In this document: positions 16,615 to 25,905 of the stretch, one piece after another
How the letters are laid out: each line of letters opens with the position of its first letter
Position numbering within the stretch: the first letter of the stretch is position 1
From: JABDIP01 sp965237625
GTDB lineage: Bacteria; Pseudomonadota; Alphaproteobacteria; DSM-16000; Inquilinaceae
DNA: 64,000 bases
Assembly: GCA_965237625.1 (NCBI GenBank)
Contig: CBDEGD010000010.1
Span: forward strand, 1 to 64,000
Reading direction: 5' to 3'
Position numbers and translations under genes: made by a program
Notes under the pieces: model-generated
What the model saw: only the letters and a program-made list of their open reading frames with translations
What the model was told of the DNA's origin: nothing
Database searches by the model: none

Positions 16615-17514
16615 ATGCACGCAGTCGTCCTAAAATATCTCGAGGAGGTCGCCCGGCGCGGGTCGATCCGTAAGGCGTCCCGGTCGCTGAACGTGGCGTC
16701 GTCGGCGATCAACCGGCAGATCCTCAAGCTCGAGCAGGAAGTCGGCACGCCCCTGTTCCAGCGCTTGCCCTCGGGCATGCGCCTGACACCGGCCGGCGAG
16801 TTGGTGCTGCGCCATGTCCGCACCACGCTGCACGATTTCGGCCATCTGCGTTCGGAGATCGCGGCGCTGCAGGGGGTGACCGCCGGTCTCGTCACCATCG
16901 CCTCGCTGGACAGCCTGCTGGTGGATTTCCTGCCGCGCGCGGTCGAGGCCTTCCATCGGGCCCACCCGGCGGTGACCTACCGGATCGATGCAAAGGGGCC
17001 AGGCGAAGTGGCGGAGCTGGTGGCCGGCGGCCACGCCGATCTAGGCCTGTCCTTCAGTCTGGACGGCCATGCCGACGTGACCTTCGCCCAGGAGGTGTCG
17101 ACGCCGCTGGGCGTGCTCATGTCGCCGACGCATCCGCTGGCCGGACGCCCGGTCCTGACCCTGGCCGACTGCACCGGTTATCCGCTGATCTTCCAGGAGG
17201 ACACAAGGCCGATCCAGTCGCTGCTGGACGCCGAACTCGCCGCCGCTAAGGCGGCCGCCACGCCGATCCTGACGTCCAACACCCAGACCATAATCAAGCG
17301 CATGGTGCGTGCCGGGCTGGGGATCGCGTTCTATACGACTTTGGCTTTCATGGACGAGGTGGCCCATGGCGAGTTGGTCCACGTGCCCCTATCCGACCGC
17401 AGTCTGGCCAATCTCAAGCTGCGGCTGGTGGTTCCAAAGCATCGGCAGCCGGCAGCAGCAGCCGCGCTGATGATCGAGCATTTGAGCGAGGCCATGGGCG
17501 GTCTGGCGGATTGA
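16615..17514 (+). CDS. LysR family transcriptional regulator
   Basis: A 299-residue LysR regulator. The N-terminal winged helix covers residues 1-60 (ARRGSIRKASRSLNVASSAI and PLFQRLPSGMRLTP); a periplasmic-binding-like effector domain follows. The ATG at 16615 has GAAGG nine bases upstream; an ATG at 16606 is too close to it. It lies directly downstream of, and on the same strand as, the catabolic run, unlike the usual divergent arrangement, and is the likely local regulator. The palindrome at 9444-9464 may or may not be its site. Confidence 0.92.
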   Translation: MHAVVLKYLEEVARRGSIRKASRSLNVASSAINRQILKLEQEVGTPLFQRLPSGMRLTPAGELVLRHVRTTLHDFGHLRSEIAALQGVTAGLVTIASLDSLLVDFLPRAVEAFHRAHPAVTYRIDAKGPGEVAELVAGGHADLGLSFSLDGHADVTFAQEVSTPLGVLMSPTHPLAGRPVLTLADCTGYPLIFQEDTRPIQSLLDAELAAAKAAATPILTSNTQTIIKRMVRAGLGIAFYTTLAFMDEVAHGELVHVPLSDRSLANLKLRLVVPKHRQPAAAAALMIEHLSEAMGGLAD

Positions 17515-17528
17515 CGGCGCTCTCCCCG

Positions 17529-18002
17529 CTATCCCTCCGAGGACTTCGCCGCCACCGTCTGCTTCTGCTCCCAGCCGCGTTCGCCCTGTTGCCAAAAGGC
17601 GAGCGCATGGCCAGCGCCCCGGTATTCGGTCCAGCGTTGCCGGGCCGAGGCGACGGCCTCGTCATCGTTGCCGTCGAAGACCTCGCAGACCAATTCGTAC
17701 CCGGCAACGTCGTATGAGCGCGCGCCGTCGACCAGGAACAGCACCGTGGCGCCGTTCGGGTTCTCGTCCATCGCCGTCAGCCAGATCGGCTGATGTTCGG
17801 GCGAGCCGTCGCGGGCGTTGCCATGGGGCAGGAAGTTGCGGTCGTCATAGGTCCACAGATGCTGGGTCAGGGCTTCAACGCGCTCCTCCGAGCTGGCCAT
17901 CACGACGGCGCGCCAGCCCCGCCCGTGGCATTTCTCCAGCAGCTCCGGCAGCGCCTGCTCCAGCGATTTGCGCTGCAGATGATAGAAGCGGATTTCACTC
18001 AT
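17529..18002 (-). CDS. holC: DNA polymerase III subunit chi
   Basis: HolC links the clamp loader to single-strand binding protein during replication. The 157-residue protein starts MSEIRFYHLQ and contains the family pattern around GWRAVVMASSEERVEAL, LWTYDDRNFLPHG and PIWLT. It follows pepA on the same strand, a pairing common in proteobacteria. The C-terminus is longer and more polar than in E. coli. Confidence 0.92.
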   Translation of the reverse strand: MSEIRFYHLQRKSLEQALPELLEKCHGRGWRAVVMASSEERVEALTQHLWTYDDRNFLPHGNARDGSPEHQPIWLTAMDENPNGATVLFLVDGARSYDVAGYELVCEVFDGNDDEAVASARQRWTEYRGAGHALAFWQQGERGWEQKQTVAAKSSEG

Positions 18003-18025
18003 TGGATCCGTCTTTTGCGCCCGCC

Positions 18026-19528
18026 TCAGCTCTCGTAATTGTCGGCGACCAGCCGGTCGAGCAAGCGGACACCGAAGCCGGTCCCGCCCTTGGGAACCGT
18101 CGGCTTGACCTTGTCGGACCAGGCAACGCCGGCGATGTCGAGATGGGCCCACGGCACCTTGTTCACGAAGCGCTGGAGGAATTGTGCGGCGACGATCGAG
18201 CCACCCCACCGGCTACCGGCGATGTTCTTCACATCGGCGATGTCGCTTTCGATCTCCTTGTCGTACTCATCGCCCAGCGGCATCGGCCACAACCGCTCGC
18301 CAACCGCCGCCCCGGCGGCGACCAGCGAAGCGGAGAGCTTCTCATCATTGGAGAACAGCCCGGCCTGATGCTGGCCCAGCGCCACCAGAATGGCACCGGT
18401 CAGGGTCGCCAGATTGATCATCGCCACAGGCTTGAAACGGTCCTGCGTGTACCAGAGCGCGTCCGCCAGCACGAGCCGGCCTTCCGCATCGGTGTTCAGC
18501 ACCTCGATGGTCTGGCCGGACATGGAGTTGACCACATCGCCTGGGCGCTGAGCGTTGCCCGACGGCATGTTCTCGGCGAGCGCCAGGACGCCGACTACAT
18601 TGGCCTTCGCCTTGCGCCCTGCCACGGCAGCCATCAGCCCGGTCACCGCACCGGCGCCGCCCATGTCCCATTTCATATCGCCCATGCCGGCCGCGGGCTT
18701 CAGGGAAATACCGCCCGTGTCGAAGGTGACGCCCTTGCCCACGAAGGCGATGGGCGCCTGCTTCTTAGATTTCGGCGCACCGTTCCACTGCATGACCACC
18801 AGCCGGCTGTCCCGGGCCGAACCCATGCCCACAGCCAGAAGGGCGTCCATGCCGAGCTTCTTCATCTGCTTCTCATCGAGCACCTCGACGTCGACACCAA
18901 GCTTGGTCAACGCAACGCAACGATCGGCGAAGCTTTCGGGGTAGAGGATGTTCGGCGGTTCGGTGACCAGATCGCGGGTCAGGAAGACGCCATCGGCCAC
19001 CTTCTGCCGCGCGCTGAACAGCTTCTTCGCCGCGGCCTGCTCCTCGGTCATGACTGTCAGCTTGGCCAAGGACGGCTTGGCCTCGGCCTTCTCCGTCGTG
19101 CGGTAGCGGTCGAAGCGGTAGGATCGCAGATTGGCACCGTCGGCTACCGCAGAAGCCACTTCCGCCACCGACAGTTTACCCGCCGCGACGCCGTCCAGCC
19201 GAATCGCCGCAGCCTTTTCGCCAAGCGCGTTGAGTTGCCCGACAAGGGTGCCGCCGACGCGCTGCAGGCCAAGGGAATCCAGTGCCTTAAGATCGCCCAA
19301 TCCAACCAGGACGATACGGCCCACGGACAGGTTCGGCGGCGCCATCACCGACAGCACTTCCGCCAACTGGCCGGTAAACTTGGCGCTGGCGGCCAATGCC
19401 CGTTTGATCATACCGGCAGAAGCCTTGTCGACCTCCGCGGCGGCCCGCGTTAACTTGCGGTCACCACCGACACCGACGACAAGCGTTCCAGTTTCGGGCA
19501 CCGACGGCGCGGCAAAGCTGATCTTCAT
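18026..19528 (-). CDS. pepA: Leucyl aminopeptidase (M17)
   Basis: A metal-dependent aminopeptidase of 500 residues that removes N-terminal residues from peptides. The M17 signature NTDAEGRLVLADAL and the metal-binding FVGKGVTFDTGG and KWDMGGAG motifs are intact in the C-terminal catalytic domain. An ATG at 19534 also exists, but GAGGA fits the spacing of the 19528 start better. It is upstream of holC in the same direction and divergent from lptF. Confidence 0.95.
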   Translation of the reverse strand: MKISFAAPSVPETGTLVVGVGGDRKLTRAAAEVDKASAGMIKRALAASAKFTGQLAEVLSVMAPPNLSVGRIVLVGLGDLKALDSLGLQRVGGTLVGQLNALGEKAAAIRLDGVAAGKLSVAEVASAVADGANLRSYRFDRYRTTEKAEAKPSLAKLTVMTEEQAAAKKLFSARQKVADGVFLTRDLVTEPPNILYPESFADRCVALTKLGVDVEVLDEKQMKKLGMDALLAVGMGSARDSRLVVMQWNGAPKSKKQAPIAFVGKGVTFDTGGISLKPAAGMGDMKWDMGGAGAVTGLMAAVAGRKAKANVVGVLALAENMPSGNAQRPGDVVNSMSGQTIEVLNTDAEGRLVLADALWYTQDRFKPVAMINLATLTGAILVALGQHQAGLFSNDEKLSASLVAAGAAVGERLWPMPLGDEYDKEIESDIADVKNIAGSRWGGSIVAAQFLQRFVNKVPWAHLDIAGVAWSDKVKPTVPKGGTGFGVRLLDRLVADNYES

Positions 19529-19687
19529 GGACATTCCTCGTTGCTGTATTCAGACAGGCTCGACAAGGCGGCAATACGGAGCCCGGTTCGCAAGCGAATG
19601 CGGCAATCAATGCCGCCGAAACCGCTTAACGCCAACCGGCAACCGGCTATCGTCCTTCTGTGATGGTGGATGCTAGGACACCTGATT

Positions 19688-20803
19688 ATGGACCGTATCA
19701 GCCTTTATATCTTCCGTCATCTGGTCGTCGCGGCCATCGTCTCGGTGGCCATCCTGGTCTTTGCGATCTGGCTGACGCAGTCGTTGCGTCTGATCGAGGT
19801 CATCGTCGACGGCTCGGCGCCGTTTCACGTTTTCCTGCGCATGGTCCTGGTGACCGTGCCCAACTTTCTCATCGTGGTGATGCCGATCGGATTAGTCTGC
19901 GCCGTCTTGTTTACCTACAACAGGATGCTGTCGGACACAGAAATGGTGGTGATGCGCGCCGTGGGCATCAGCCCTCTCGGTCTGGCGCGCCCGGCGTTGA
20001 TGCTGGCGGCGATCACCGCTTTTCTTGCCTATGTCCTGAACCTCTATTTCCTGCCGCTTGCCAACCAGGATTATCAGCGGCTCCAAGAATTGGTGAAGGC
20101 GGAATACTCCGCGGTGTTTCTGCGCGAAGGGCAGTTCAACGAAGTGTCGGACGACATCACGGTCTATTTCCGCGAGCGACTCGACAATGGCGAACTCACC
20201 GGCATTCTGGTTCACGACAACCGAGACAGCGGTCAGCCGGTGACCATGATTGCCGCCAGAGGAGTGATCGCGCAGACCGAGAGCGGTCCGCGGGTTCTGA
20301 TGTTCGACGGCAGCCGACAGGAATTCAGTCGAGAACCCGGAACGATGACGGTGCTCTATTTCGAACAATACGCGCTGAGCCTGGAAATCCTGCGGGAAAA
20401 CCGGGAAAAGCCCTGGCAGCGGCCAAAGGAGCGGTTCCTGCCTGATTTGCTGTGGCCAAATCTTGAGGACCCGCAGGACCGGCTGTATGAAACGCGGCTG
20501 ATCGGCATCGGCCACCAGCGGTTGTCGTCGCCGCTGCTGGCATTTGCCTTCACGGCGATCGCATTGGGCGCGTTGCTATCCGGCGATTTCAATCGAAGGG
20601 GCCAAGGCTTGCGCATTGTGCTCGCCCTGATCGCCGTCATACTGATCCAGGCGCTGGACTTCGGCGGCACCACTTTGACACGACAGTCGCAGGCGTTCGT
20701 GCCAATGCTCTATCTCACGCCGATCCTGACCTTCGCAGTCGGCATGGCCACAATGTATGTCCGGCGGCCGCGACCGGCGCGCGGGCTGCCGGCGGCAGTC
20801 TGA
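19688..20803 (+). CDS. lptF: LPS export ABC transporter permease LptF
   Basis: One of the two membrane subunits of the LptB2FG extractor that lifts lipopolysaccharide from the inner membrane. The 371-residue protein starts MDRISLYIFRHL, has helices near residues 12-35, 50-80 and 95-120, a periplasmic beta-jellyroll-like middle, and C-terminal helices (about 280-360). AGGA precedes the ATG with nine bases spacing. It is followed five bases later by lptG. ATPase genes (lptB) are elsewhere. Confidence 0.93.
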   Translation: MDRISLYIFRHLVVAAIVSVAILVFAIWLTQSLRLIEVIVDGSAPFHVFLRMVLVTVPNFLIVVMPIGLVCAVLFTYNRMLSDTEMVVMRAVGISPLGLARPALMLAAITAFLAYVLNLYFLPLANQDYQRLQELVKAEYSAVFLREGQFNEVSDDITVYFRERLDNGELTGILVHDNRDSGQPVTMIAARGVIAQTESGPRVLMFDGSRQEFSREPGTMTVLYFEQYALSLEILRENREKPWQRPKERFLPDLLWPNLEDPQDRLYETRLIGIGHQRLSSPLLAFAFTAIALGALLSGDFNRRGQGLRIVLALIAVILIQALDFGGTTLTRQSQAFVPMLYLTPILTFAVGMATMYVRRPRPARGLPAAV

Positions 20804-20808
20804 ACCCG

Positions 20809-21903
20809 ATGCGGCTATCGACCACCCTTTCCCTCTACATCGCCCGGCAGTTCCTGCTGTGGTTCTTCAGCTTCCTGTTGGTCATCATGACCATCATCAT
20901 GCTTTTCGATTTCATAGAATTGCTGCGGCGGGGGGCGACGAGGCCGGACGTGACCACGTTGCTGATCCTGCGCATGACGGTATTCAAGGTGCCGGAGGTG
21001 CTGCAGGATCTGTTTCACTTCATCGTGCTGTTCAGCGCCATGTTCACCTTCTGGCGGCTGACCCGAAACCAGGAACTCGTGATCGCCCGGGCCGCGGGCG
21101 TATCGGCATGGCAGTTCATGTTTCCGGTGCTTGCGGCCGCGGCGCTGATCGGCGTGGGCAATGTGGGACTATTGAATCCCATCGGCGCCGCAATGTTCTC
21201 CAAATTCGAGGAGCTGGAGAACCGCTTCCTGCGTGGCCGCACCAGCTCGTTGAAGGTGTCGAGCGGCGGCATTTGGCTGCGCCAGAAGGATGAAATCGGG
21301 TTCTCCGTCATCTTCGCCAACAGCACGAACCCGGCTGACATTTCACTGAATGACGTGATCATCTTTCTCTACGATGAGACCGATGCCTATCGTGGCCGCA
21401 TAGACGCCGCGTCGGCAACACTGGAACCGGGCTCCTGGAATGTCCGCGACGCGCGCATTACGCTCGGAGACACCGTCGGTGAGCCGATCAGCCGCTATCG
21501 CCTGGCCACTGATCTGACGCCCGAGAAGATCCAGGAGAGTTTTGCCTCGCCGGAAACCCTGTCTTTCTGGGATCTGCCGGACTTCATCCGCACTATGGAA
21601 TCGACCGGGTTCTCTTCGCTCAGTCACCGGATCTACTATTTGACCTTACTGGCGCAGCCACTCCTGCTGGCATCGATGGTGCTGTTTGCGGCCGCCTTTT
21701 CCTTACGCCAGACGCGACGCGGTGGAACCGCGATGATGGTGCTGGCGGGCATTCTGACCGGTTTTCTGTTGTTTATCCTGAACGACATTGTCATCGCACT
21801 TGGCCTCACCGAGGCGCTGCCGGCCACCATGGCGGCTTGGTCCCCGGCTTGCGTTGCACTGATGATCGGGACCGGCACCCTGCTGCACCTGGAGGATGGC
21901 TGA
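20809..21903 (+). CDS. lptG: LPS export ABC transporter permease LptG
   Basis: The partner of LptF, 364 residues, with the same topology: N-terminal helices in LYIARQFLLWFFSFLLV and nearby, a periplasmic domain (about residues 140-260) and three C-terminal helices. It is in operon with lptF. In most alphaproteobacteria lptD and then surA follow; here surA starts only 148 bp downstream and no lptD is present. Confidence 0.93.
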   Translation: MRLSTTLSLYIARQFLLWFFSFLLVIMTIIMLFDFIELLRRGATRPDVTTLLILRMTVFKVPEVLQDLFHFIVLFSAMFTFWRLTRNQELVIARAAGVSAWQFMFPVLAAAALIGVGNVGLLNPIGAAMFSKFEELENRFLRGRTSSLKVSSGGIWLRQKDEIGFSVIFANSTNPADISLNDVIIFLYDETDAYRGRIDAASATLEPGSWNVRDARITLGDTVGEPISRYRLATDLTPEKIQESFASPETLSFWDLPDFIRTMESTGFSSLSHRIYYLTLLAQPLLLASMVLFAAAFSLRQTRRGGTAMMVLAGILTGFLLFILNDIVIALGLTEALPATMAAWSPACVALMIGTGTLLHLEDG

Positions 21904-22051
21904 CGACCCGCCGGACCCGGCTGCGCAGGCGGGCGACATCGGCCGCGACTGTCCGGTCTCTGGCACCGCGCCGGTTGGAAAGGGCGGGCCGGAATGGTAT
22001 GTCGTCCAGCGTCAACGAGCCGAAATGGCCGGAAGGTATTTTGAGACCGTC

Positions 22052-23326
22052 ATGAAACGCCGCTATTGCATTCCATTGATCGCCGCGACACTGGCGGCGG
22101 TATTGACGTCGGCTCAGCCGGCAGCGACCCAACAACTTGTCGAGCGTATCGCCGCGGTGGTGAATGACGAGGTGATTTCGACCTCGGATATCGAAGCCCG
22201 GCTGAGGCTGGATATGCTGGCGTCCGGTCTACAGCCGTCGCCTCAGAACCAACAGCGTCTGATGCCGGGCGTATTGCGGACCTTGATTAACGAACGGATC
22301 CAGCTTCAGGAGGCCGGCCGGTTCAACATCGAAGTCGCCGACAACGACCTGGCGCAGGCGATCGGCAACATTGCCGGACAGAACGGCCTGAGTGCGGCCG
22401 GTATGCGTGACATGCTGGCCAGTAACGGCATTCCGATTTCCACCCTTGAGGATCGGCTGCGCAGCAATATCGCCTGGACACGTCTTACCCAGCGCCGATT
22501 TGCGACAAGCATCGATATCGGCAACGAAGATGTCGAGGAAGTCATCGAGCAATACCGGTCCAATCAGGGCCTTCCGGAGTATTTGCTCGCCGAGATATTC
22601 CTCGCGGTCGACGCCCCTCAGGATGAACAGTCCGTCCGGCAACTGGCCGAGCAACTGGCTGATCAGATTCGCCAGGGCGCCGCATTCCCCAGCGTCGCGC
22701 GGCAATTCAGCCAATCGGGCGGGGCGGCGAATGGCGGCGATGTCGGCTGGGTCATCCAAGGCCAACTCGACCCCTCGCTGGATGCGGTGCTGACGCAAAT
22801 TCCGCCCGGCCAGATTTCGCCGCCTGTCCGCTCGCCTACCGGATATCACATCTTGTATGTCCGCGATCGTCGGCGCGTGGCGGAGGCATCTCCGGACGAT
22901 GTGGTTGCGACACTATATCGGCTAGCCATCGGAATTCCAGCCGGCTCGACCCTCAGCCAAGCCCAGCCGGCGATTGACACCGTCGAAGAGGCAAGCCGGT
23001 CCATTCGCGGCTGCGATGCGCTGGCGGCCCGGGCGGAGGAACTGGGTGCCGGGAACATCGTCGACGCTGGCCGGGGACCGGTCGGCCAGCTACCTCCGGC
23101 GATCCGGGCGGAGGTTGCCGGGTTGCCGGACGGTGTGCCGACCAGGGCCATCCGCCTGCCGGATGGCGTCGTTATGTTCATGCTGTGCGACCGCGAACAA
23201 TCGAACACGGGTCTGCCCAGCCGAGAATCCATTGTCGAAGCCCTCTCTCTGGAAAAGCTGACCTTGATGCGCCGGCGGTATCTTCGAGACCTGCGGAATG
23301 CCGCCTATATCGAATTGCGCGTGTGA
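22052..23326 (+). CDS. surA: Periplasmic chaperone/peptidyl-prolyl isomerase SurA
   Basis: SurA escorts outer-membrane proteins through the periplasm. The 424-residue protein has a signal peptide (MKRRYCIPLIAATLAAVL..., cleavage near Ala27), the SurA N-domain (RIAAVVNDEVISTSDIEARL), and a parvulin domain (about residues 170-275: GAAFPSVARQFSQS, GGDVGWV, GYHILYV). The chosen ATG gives the signal peptide; the frame is open up to an ATG at 21896 next to the lptG stop, but the extra 52 residues are not SurA-like. The pdxA start overlaps the stop by one base. Confidence 0.92.
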   Translation: MKRRYCIPLIAATLAAVLTSAQPAATQQLVERIAAVVNDEVISTSDIEARLRLDMLASGLQPSPQNQQRLMPGVLRTLINERIQLQEAGRFNIEVADNDLAQAIGNIAGQNGLSAAGMRDMLASNGIPISTLEDRLRSNIAWTRLTQRRFATSIDIGNEDVEEVIEQYRSNQGLPEYLLAEIFLAVDAPQDEQSVRQLAEQLADQIRQGAAFPSVARQFSQSGGAANGGDVGWVIQGQLDPSLDAVLTQIPPGQISPPVRSPTGYHILYVRDRRRVAEASPDDVVATLYRLAIGIPAGSTLSQAQPAIDTVEEASRSIRGCDALAARAEELGAGNIVDAGRGPVGQLPPAIRAEVAGLPDGVPTRAIRLPDGVVMFMLCDREQSNTGLPSRESIVEALSLEKLTLMRRRYLRDLRNAAYIELRV

Positions 23327-24372
23327 TGGGCAGACCCGGGGCGAGGCCGCCACTGGCCGTCACCATGGGCGAGCCCGCTGGAATCGGCGGCGAAATCGCC
23401 TTGGCGGCATGGTTGGCCCGCAATGCCCAGGCGGTCCCGACCTTCTTTCTGTTCGACGACCCTCCACGGCTGGAGGCTTTGGCCCGGCATCTCGAATGGG
23501 ATGTGCGGATCCAACCAATAGACGGCCCCGATCAGGCAAACGACGTCTTTCCAAACGCTATTCCGGTCCTGCCGATCCGGCTGCCGGGGCCGGTGACACC
23601 CGGGCAGGTCGACGCCAGTAACAGCGCCAAGGTAGTCGACTCGATCCGCGAGGCCGTGGCCATCGTCCAGTCCGGCGAAGCCCGGGCGCTGGTGACCAAC
23701 CCGATCAAGAAGAGCACCCTCTATAAGGCGGGATTCAGCCATCCCGGCCACACCGAATTCCTGGCGACCCTGGCCGGTAGCAGGACAGCGCCAGTCATGA
23801 TGCTCGCCTGCCGCGAGTTGAGGGTCGTGCCGGTGACCGTCCATCTGCCGCTGCGCGATGCGGTGGCAGCCCTGCGGACCGAAGATATCGTGCATTGCGC
23901 GACAGTCACCGCCGACGCGTTGCGCCAGGATTTCGGCATCTCGCCCCCGCGGCTCTCCGTAGCGGGGCTCAACCCCCATGCTGGCGAAGAGGGTTCCCTG
24001 GGCCACGAGGAACAGCAGATCATCGCGCCGGCCGTCGAGACGCTGAAATCGCGGGGCTTCGCCATCGATGGCCCGCATCCGGCCGACACCATGTTCCATC
24101 CCCGCGCCCGCGCCGGCTTCGATGCGGCGATCTGCATGTATCACGATCAGGCCCTGATCCCGCTGAAGACCATCGATTTCGACCGTGGCGTCAACATCAC
24201 CCTCGGCCTGCCCTTCGTGCGCACTTCGCCGGATCACGGCACAGCGCTCGCCATCGCCGGCAAGGGTGTCGCCAACGCGGCCAGCATGATCGAGGCGCTA
24301 TGCGCGGCCGATAGAATGTCGGTCCGCCGGGCCGGACGGTCCAAACGCCTTGGCAAGGCCGCCCTTGGGTGA
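23326..24372 (+). CDS. pdxA: 4-hydroxythreonine-4-phosphate dehydrogenase
   Basis: PdxA oxidises 4-phosphohydroxy-L-threonine in the DXP-dependent route to pyridoxal phosphate. The 348-residue protein has the VTMGEPAGIGGEI start, TNPIKKSTL, GHTEFLA, GLNPHAGE, and the metal-binding MYHDQALIPLK motif. The start overlaps the surA stop as TGATG, and the stop overlaps the beginning of rsmA, in the conserved surA-pdxA-rsmA order. Confidence 0.95.
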   Translation: MGRPGARPPLAVTMGEPAGIGGEIALAAWLARNAQAVPTFFLFDDPPRLEALARHLEWDVRIQPIDGPDQANDVFPNAIPVLPIRLPGPVTPGQVDASNSAKVVDSIREAVAIVQSGEARALVTNPIKKSTLYKAGFSHPGHTEFLATLAGSRTAPVMMLACRELRVVPVTVHLPLRDAVAALRTEDIVHCATVTADALRQDFGISPPRLSVAGLNPHAGEEGSLGHEEQQIIAPAVETLKSRGFAIDGPHPADTMFHPRARAGFDAAICMYHDQALIPLKTIDFDRGVNITLGLPFVRTSPDHGTALAIAGKGVANAASMIEALCAADRMSVRRAGRSKRLGKAALG

Positions 24373-25213
24373 TCCCTCCCTTGGCGTGAACGACCTCCCA
24401 CCGTTGCGCGATGTCATCGCCCGGCACGGTCTTGCGACCCGCAAATCCCTGGGCCAGCACTTCCTGCTCGACCTTAACCTGACCCGGCGCATAGCGCGCG
24501 CGGCAGGCTCGCTGGAAGGGGTTACGGTGATCGAGGTGGGTCCCGGCCCGGGCGGGCTGACACGGGCCCTGCTGGAGAGCGAGGCGGCGGCGGTGGTGGC
24601 GGTGGAACGCGACGCCCGCTGCATTCCGGCCCTGCACGAATTGCAAGCCGTGGCGGGCGGGCGGCTGACCGTCATCGAGGACGATGCGCTGGCGGTCGAC
24701 TTCAAGGCGCTGGCACCGCCGCCGCGGGTCGTCATCGCCAATCTGCCCTACAACATAGCGACGCCGCTGCTGATCGGCTGGTTGAAGGATATCTCGGAGT
24801 TTCGCAGCCTGACCCTGATGTTCCAGAAGGAAGTGGCCGACCGCATGTGCGCCACGCCCGGCGGCAAGATCTATGGCCGGTTATCGGTGATCTGCCAGTG
24901 GCGGGCGGATATCCAACGCGACCTGACGCTACCGGCGCGCGCCTTCACGCCGCCGCCGAAAGTCGATTCCGCCGTGGTCACGCTGACCGCCCGTGAGGCG
25001 CCGGAACCGGCGGAATGGCAGGCGGTGGAGCGGGTCACCGCCGCCGCGTTCGGCCAGCGCCGAAAGATGCTCAGGGCCAGCCTCAAATCATTGGGAGATG
25101 CTGAAGGACTGCTGGCTGCCACCGGCCTTCCACCGACGGCGAGAGCCGAGGAGATCGACGTCGCCGGATTCGCCGCGCTGGCCCGGGCACTGGTGGCGCG
25201 CGAACAACAGTAG
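24365..25213 (+). CDS. rsmA: 16S rRNA dimethyladenosine transferase
   Basis: RsmA (KsgA) dimethylates two adjacent adenines near the 3' end of 16S rRNA. Motifs are SLGQHFLLD, the SAM-binding EVGPGPGGLT, and the catalytic NLPYNIATP. The start is uncertain: TTG at 24350 or 24365 (AAGG upstream of the latter) or GTG at 24386 are all possible; all give 276-287 residues and a family-like N-terminus. It overlaps the end of pdxA by a few bases. Confidence 0.94.
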   Translation: MGDPSLGVNDLPPLRDVIARHGLATRKSLGQHFLLDLNLTRRIARAAGSLEGVTVIEVGPGPGGLTRALLESEAAAVVAVERDARCIPALHELQAVAGGRLTVIEDDALAVDFKALAPPPRVVIANLPYNIATPLLIGWLKDISEFRSLTLMFQKEVADRMCATPGGKIYGRLSVICQWRADIQRDLTLPARAFTPPPKVDSAVVTLTAREAPEPAEWQAVERVTAAAFGQRRKMLRASLKSLGDAEGLLAATGLPPTARAEEIDVAGFAALARALVAREQQ

Positions 25214-25239
25214 CGCTGCACGGCGGATTGCTGATCTGC

Positions 25240-25869
25240 TCAGAGGCCGCCGCGCAACTGATCCACGAAATCGAACAGGCCGACCTGTCGTTCCCGTTTC
25301 AGGCGCTCGGCGCCGAGGATCGATTGCGCCCTGGCGACGCTGGCATCCAGATCGGTATTGACGATGACATAGTCGTATTCCGCCCAGTGACTCATCTCGT
25401 CGGACGCCTTCGCCATGCGCCCGGCGATCACCTCGTCGCTGTCCTGGGCCCGCGCGCGCAGGCGGCGTTCCAGCTCCTTTGGCGATGGCGGCAGGATGAA
25501 TACGCTGACCAGATCCTGGCGCGCTGAATTGGCGAGTTGCTGGGTGCCCTGCCAGTCGATGTCGAACAGGACATCGCGCCCATCGGCAAGATCCCGCTCC
25601 ACCGCCGCCCGAGGCGTGCCGTAATGGTGGCCGAAGACCTGGGCGTGCTCCAGGAGTTCGCTGCTGTCGACCATTTCGACATACCGTGCGGCATCGATGA
25701 AATTATAGTCCCGCCCGTCTACCTCGCCCGGCCGCCTGGGCCGGGTCGTGACCGACACCGAAATACTGATGTTGCTGTCCCGCTCAAGCAGTTTCCGCGT
25801 GATCGTGGTCTTGCCGGCGCCGGAAGGCGACGACAGCACAAGCATCAATCCGCGCCGTTGGATGTCCAT
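25240..25869 (-). CDS. gmk: Guanylate kinase
   Basis: Gmk phosphorylates GMP to GDP. The 209-residue protein has the P-loop SSPSGAGKTT (about residues 14-23), the GMP-binding SVTTRPRRPGEVDGRDY, and DIDWQGTQQL. It is transcribed after yicC with 36 bp between them, a common pairing. Confidence 0.96.
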   Translation of the reverse strand: MDIQRRGLMLVLSSPSGAGKTTITRKLLERDSNISISVSVTTRPRRPGEVDGRDYNFIDAARYVEMVDSSELLEHAQVFGHHYGTPRAAVERDLADGRDVLFDIDWQGTQQLANSARQDLVSVFILPPSPKELERRLRARAQDSDEVIAGRMAKASDEMSHWAEYDYVIVNTDLDASVARAQSILGAERLKRERQVGLFDFVDQLRGGL

Positions 25870-25905
25870 CGCTATCGCCCGCGTCCGATGTTCATACGCC
25901 GATAT

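Noticed and set aside
21896..22051. N-terminal extension of surA from an ATG overlapping the lptG stop
   Set aside because: The 52 extra residues would bury the signal peptide and do not look like SurA or LptD.
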